Assembly: GCA_964035575.1 (NCBI GenBank)
Contig: OZ037867.1
Coordinates: 372,001-436,000 of the forward strand
DNA from: Rhynchopus sp. YZ270_cl-10
Lineage: Eukaryota; Euglenozoa; Diplonemea; Diplonemida; Diplonemidae
Direction: 5' to 3'
DNA length: 64,000 nucleotides
Part shown: positions 60,096-64,000 of the stretch, piece after piece
Layout of the letters: the number at the start of each line of letters is the position of its first letter
Position numbering within the stretch: the stretch's first letter is position 1
Program-made: the position numbers and the translations under genes
Notes under the pieces: model-generated
What the model was told of the DNA's origin: nothing
What the model saw: only the letters and a program-made list of their open reading frames with translations
Databases searched by the model: none

Positions 60096-60846
60096 GGGGG
60101 TATACTTTTTTTTTGTTGTTTTCGGTTTTCGCCACCCGGGGGGGCTTCGAGACCACCACCTGCACGCGGGTGCCACAAACATCCAGACTGGGAAAGCCTC
60201 CAAGGCGGTCATGGCATATATAGTTGCGTATTACACACAGTACAGTACAGTACAGTACAGTACAGTACAGTACAGTACAGTACAGTACAGTACAGTACAG
60301 TACAGTACAGTACAGTACAGTACAGTACAGTACAGTACAGTACAGTACAGTACAGTACAGTACAGTACAGTACAGTACAGTACAGTACAGTACAGTACAG
60401 TACAGTACAGTACAGTACAGTACAGTACAGTACAGTACAGTACAGTACAGTACAGTACAGTACAGTACAGTACAGTACAGTACAGTACAGTACAGTGTAC
60501 AGTACAGTACAGTACAGTACAGTACAGTACAGTACAGTACAGTACAGTACAGTACAGTACAGTACAGTACAGTACAGTACAGTACAGTACAGTACAGTAC
60601 AGTACAGTACAGTACAGTACAGTACAGTACAGTACAGTACAGTACAGTACAGTACAGTACACACTACATACGGGCGGTTCATTTTTTTTCAAGGGATTTT
60701 TTCCTCGCCGTTATTTTTTCGCGCGAAAATGCCATTTTTGGCATGTTTCAACCAATACAAATCCGTGGTGACCTCTCTCAGTCAAATTTGTGGTCATTTT
60801 CTCCTTGTGACAGAAACTGAGAACAACAAAAAAAAAGTATACCCCC
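60096..60846. mobile_element. Inverted-repeat-bounded segment carrying a TACAG satellite
   Basis: GGGGGTATACTTTTTTTTTG... at 60096-60123 is matched by an inverted copy at 60819-60846 (27 of 28 bp). Outside both ends lie direct copies of a GTTCTTCCGTG-type tandem motif (60052-60090 and 60851-60893). The interior has unique sequence, then the pentanucleotide array at 60239-60661, then unique sequence. Could be a non-autonomous transposon; no target duplication is evident and there is no coding sequence. Confidence 0.5.
60239..60661. repeat. TACAG pentanucleotide satellite
   Basis: About 84 units of TACAG, perfect except for a single TG insertion at about 60496-60497 that shifts the phase. All apparent reading frames across it are repeat artefacts. 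Confidence 0.97.
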
Positions 60847-60924
60847 TAGCAGTTCTCCGTGGTTCCTCCGTGGTTCTTCCGTGGGTTCTCCGCACCCCCT
60901 GAATCACACCAGTATTACTCCCCT

Positions 60925-62897
60925 TCACATCTCCGGTACGGACAACACCACACCCCCAGGGGTGGAACAGCGTCCCGGAGAGTCCATCGGGAGATGGTGG
61001 TTGGAGGAGGGGATGTGGGAGACCGCTTGGAGGAGACGCGCCCTGTGGCCTTTAAGGAGCCCGAGACGAACGCAGTCTGCCTCTGTGAGAGTAACGAGAG
61101 AGCGCAGGTCGTCGTACCCCTCCTCAAGGAGCACCTGCACATAGGACGCTAGGTTCAGGTCTGCAAGGAACTGCTCCACTTCGACACGCGCTGCACGTTC
61201 CGAGACACCTTCGTCAGAAGGCTCCAACCGTGGCAACGTTGCATCCAACTGTGCAAACCCAGGGGCACGCTTCTTATGAGTCTGCTTCCGCTGTGGAGAA
61301 AAGGTGGTTAAAGAGAAAGGGGGAATGATGATGTGGTTAGATACGTTGAATTGAGACTACTGTTTTCATCTGATTTTTTGGCAATTTCCAGGTCTCGGGG
61401 TGGGGATGAGGATGAGATGGGGATAGGGATTTGTGACCATACCACCCCACTGTTTCGCGCAAAGTGCAGCCGCGGACCTCCAAATGCAGGACTCGTCTCA
61501 GCAGACCCTCTCCTGAAAAAGGAATAATATGTACATTGTGTGTTTTTTTCTTCCAGGAAAATATAGGCCATGGATGCACAAAGTAACAACACCCACATAC
61601 AATTTGCAACCATTTTTTAGCAAAATTATAGACGGAAAACAGTTCCAAATTATGAGTGCTACTTATGACACTATGATTTGCTTTTGGGATTTTATTTTAT
61701 CTGCGTCTTCGGGGTGTAATGTTAGTGTTACGCTTATGGTGACCACCTGTTACTTTTTATACGTGCCCCTGTGGGGTGAGTGGATCACTCATAACGGGAT
61801 CTGAGTGTATGCCCTACGAATATGCAGACGTATGGAACTAATGTAATATTCTATCATAGCAGACCGAACAATCAACAGCTTCAGCAGACGACATCAGCGC
61901 AGAAATAAAGAACCCCTTCAGTTGTGATCCACCCCCCGTTGTCTTGTTTGTAACAGGTAGTTGTATTTACCTAAGCCTCTCTTTTCTTGCTCATAATCGT
62001 TATAGAAACATCGGGTGGCTTTTTTTTGCATTGATATCGCAGATACTGTCATTTCCCCCAGTCAATAAACAAAATAACATACGCAGAATGAACTGGAAGC
62101 CCTTTGACCGTCTCCGGGATCGGTGGCGCAAGACGCAGTGGGGCCGGGGCTGAGCGAGACCGCAGCGCACTGTGGTACTGATCTCCGCTGTGTGTGGGGC
62201 TGGGTGTACCGGCATCACTTTCGTGGAGGAAGGGGAATTTCGCGGGGAACGGCGACAGACACCGCGACTTGTTGGAACGCTGGCCACGCGGGCTGTTCCC
62301 TTGCACCTGACGGAGGTATTTTATGTTGTGACTCCGCTTTGGTCCTAACAAATCAAAATCCGACCTCGACCATTCATACGTCCCCGGCCCTGCCGTCCCC
62401 GTCTGCCTTGCCCTCGAAAACACTGCCCCCTTGTATACGCACGCATCCGTCAATTCTTTCCCCGCCGGAGTCCCCATCATCTCCACCCCACCGATGCGAT
62501 GATCCCTCTTCCCCAACGCTTCGGTCGATCCTTTGTACTTCCCTACTCCTGGAGAATCCACGCCACGTCGTTTTTGGTAGTCGAAACTCCGTGAAGCAGA
62601 GCTTCCGAATGAGTTTACCGGTTTTTTTCGTGTATTTTCGGTTTTTTCGCTTCTATTTGAAAAAGACTTACGAGGAGGAGGGGCAGTGGTGGTGGTGGTG
62701 GCAGTAGTGGCCGGAGTCTTCCGTGGTGGAACCACAGTAGACACCTTCGCGTTGCTATGGTGTACACGGCGCTGGTCAGGAACAGACGCACTCCGCTTCA
62801 ACGACGTTGCCCTCGCAACCGCAGTATCACGCCACGTACTCCCCCCTTTCCCATTCCCCTCCCCCTTTGGTTGGGTATTTCCCCCATTAAGCACCAT
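60925..62897 (-). CDS. SHIPPO-repeat and SAM-domain protein, three exons
   Basis: Exons 62083-62897, 61443-61512 and 60925-61290, giving 416 residues. Introns are 570 bp (donor GTATGT) and 151 bp (donor GTATGG); phases agree. The N-terminal 90 residues are basic, Ser/Thr-rich and disordered. SPGVGKYKG and AGPGTYEWS are SHIPPO/STOP-type Pro-Gly-Tyr repeats, with a degenerate third (SPAFGGPRLHF) in exon 2; these occur in proteins lining ciliary or subpellicular microtubules. The last exon has a complete SAM domain (VEQFLADLNLASYVQVLLEEG, then ADCVRLGLLKGHRARLL), suggesting homo- or hetero-oligomerisation. The start is taken at the ATG at 62897. The combination is consistent with an axonemal or cortical microtubule protein. 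Confidence 0.75.
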
Positions 62898-63253
62898 CAA
62901 TTTGTGTGCTACTCCTGCGGGGAAGCATGGTGGGGGTGGAGGAGGAGGAGGGATGAGGAAGTTGCAGAATATTGGGTTCTTTCAAAAAAAAAAGGGGGGA
63001 GAAAGAGAAGAAGGCTTTTTTTTTGTGAGATAAAAAAAAAAGAGGGTGTATGACTGTCCCCAGCAAGGCTTTGTCAAAAAAAAAAAAAAAGAACTCAGTA
63101 TCAACACTAATGGTCGGGGGTTAGATTTTTTGAATCTTGATTCAATGAACCAATTGTTACTTTTTCCTTTGTATGGTGCTCCGGGGGGGAGTCGATATTG
63201 GCAGGTCGTTGACGATTTCCGGCACCATTTTACATTATTTTTTTTTTGTAAAA
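62898..63253. other. Intergenic spacer
   Basis: No gene. GGA-rich stretch, poly-A and poly-T runs. A CCCCGCAG acceptor-like site lies 17 nt above the SHIPPO-SAM ATG. Confidence 0.4.
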
Positions 63254-63880
63254 TTATGTGAGAGATGTAGTGGTTATACTGTCAAGCCCGTCTAGTAGCT
63301 TTGTGAGAAGACTAAGGTTTCCCGCACGAGCATACACACCCATACAGTCTCTATGTCTCTGTCTGAACTTATCGCACTCTGGTGCCTCAGCACTGTACTC
63401 CTGCGCACACAAATGCACATCCTGGCACTGCAACGGACAGAACGCCTCCTCCACGAGGTTCACGTACTTCTGCACAATCTGTACACAATGGTATTTTGCA
63501 TAAGGGGTTTGGCTGTGTGCACCCTTTCTTTTGAGGGCTTTTCGCCTATGGGTTTCATCGGAAACGTATGGTGGGGCAATTTCTCAGAAAATCTGATACC
63601 ATTCCGGTCGTTCTCAAAAAAAAAAATTGAACTTCATGGGGGGTACCTCGGGGGGAAGATGTTCATAAGAAAAAAAGGAGCTGATCCATACCTCTGAACA
63701 CTCCTCCATCTTCCCCTGAACAGGGTTCTTTCTGTAGGCCTCGCTGCAGGCGTAGAATTCCTTTTGCTTTGCGCGTGCGAGCGCCACGTGTAGGTCTATT
63801 CTCTCCTCCTCATCCTGGATCATCTGTTTCTTTGCACCCTCCCACACATCATCCACAACAGGTGCATTGGGTTCTGTCAT
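63254..63880 (-). CDS. Twin-CX9C (CHCH) protein, two exons
   Basis: Exon 1 is 63692-63880 and exon 2 is 63254-63478, giving 137 residues. The intron is 213 bp (donor GTATGG, acceptor TACAG, phase 0). The central region contains CPLQCQDVHLC and CDKFRQRHRDC, two Cys-x9-Cys pairs separated by 10 residues, the coiled-coil-helix fold imported into the mitochondrial intermembrane space by Mia40. Two further Cys in exon 1 (YACSEAY and EECSE) are 15 residues apart. No presequence, as usual for this class. It could be an assembly factor or a complex I/IV accessory subunit; I cannot name the orthologue. Confidence 0.7.
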
Positions 63881-64000
63881 GGTTCCTGGTGGGCATGGGT
63901 GGTGTGGGGTGTGGGTGGGTGGGGAGGAGCGAGAGGAGGAGAGTCAGGTGTGGACGGTTCTTTACCACGCACTAGGAAAGGATGCCCCCGTCAATGAAGG

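Noticed and set aside
60209-60820. Long frames through the TACAG satellite
   Set aside because: Five-residue peptide repeats dictated by the pentanucleotide unit; open in all frames on both strands.

Overview
This window is nuclear DNA of a unicellular, ciliated eukaryote, most likely a euglenozoan and possibly a diplonemid. The evidence is as follows. Genes carry GT-AG spliceosomal introns, mostly with GTATGT or GTATGG donors. All 17 unrelated genes I can identify lie on the minus strand, which is the unidirectional layout of euglenozoan (and dinoflagellate) chromosomes. Many start codons are preceded by a YAG about 15-37 nt upstream, as expected of spliced-leader acceptors. The core histones are very divergent and share local residues with trypanosomatid histones: GSIRRLARRGG in H4, Q-x-APFQRLVR in H3, DLG-x-LL-x-NVT in H2A, and TSR...IVNSFV-x-DLFERIA in H2B. 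The taxon call is inference from remembered family patterns; no search was run.

Layout by coordinate (transcription runs from high to low). 0.9-8 kb: otubain-type deubiquitinase, SAP18-like protein (2 exons), cathepsin-L protease, GST with an acylatable N-terminus, phytochelatin synthase. 8.6-11 kb: an unrecognised coiled-coil gene whose intron region holds a hAT-type element with 8-bp target duplication. 12.1-19 kb: PDIA6/P5-like disulfide isomerase (3 exons), ribosomal protein eL33 (L35A) copy 1, a 2-oxoglutarate/Fe(II) oxygenase-like protein, AP-1 sigma adaptin (2 exons). 19.2-51 kb: the main feature, a tandem array with an exact 6,386-bp period. Each unit holds H3, H2A, H2B, H4, a small lysine-rich H1, and a secreted CUB/Cys-rich/tyrosinase protein. 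There are four full units, a fifth that stops after H1, then an astacin-like metalloprotease in the tyrosinase slot, and a sixth lone H3. 52-55.3 kb: ODAD3 (CCDC151) outer-dynein-arm docking protein, six exons, with a hAT-type MITE in intron 5. 56.1-57.4 kb: eL33 copy 2, whose 90-bp intron has grown to 826 bp by a TGTGA array and a MITE. 60.9-64 kb: a SHIPPO-repeat plus SAM-domain protein (3 exons) and a twin-CX9C (CHCH) protein (2 exons).

How it fits together: the array is a chromatin supply locus for S phase, combined with an extracellular copper oxidase and, at one end, an extracellular protease. The flanks hold ciliary (ODAD3, SHIPPO-SAM), secretory (AP1S, PDI, cathepsin) and thiol or metal stress (PCS, GST) genes. 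Between genes the DNA is rich in homopolymers, small inverted-repeat elements (at least five with terminal inverted repeats), and short-unit satellites. A family of about 30-35-nt hairpins recurs in one orientation. No tRNA, rRNA, CRISPR or virus-derived element was recognised.
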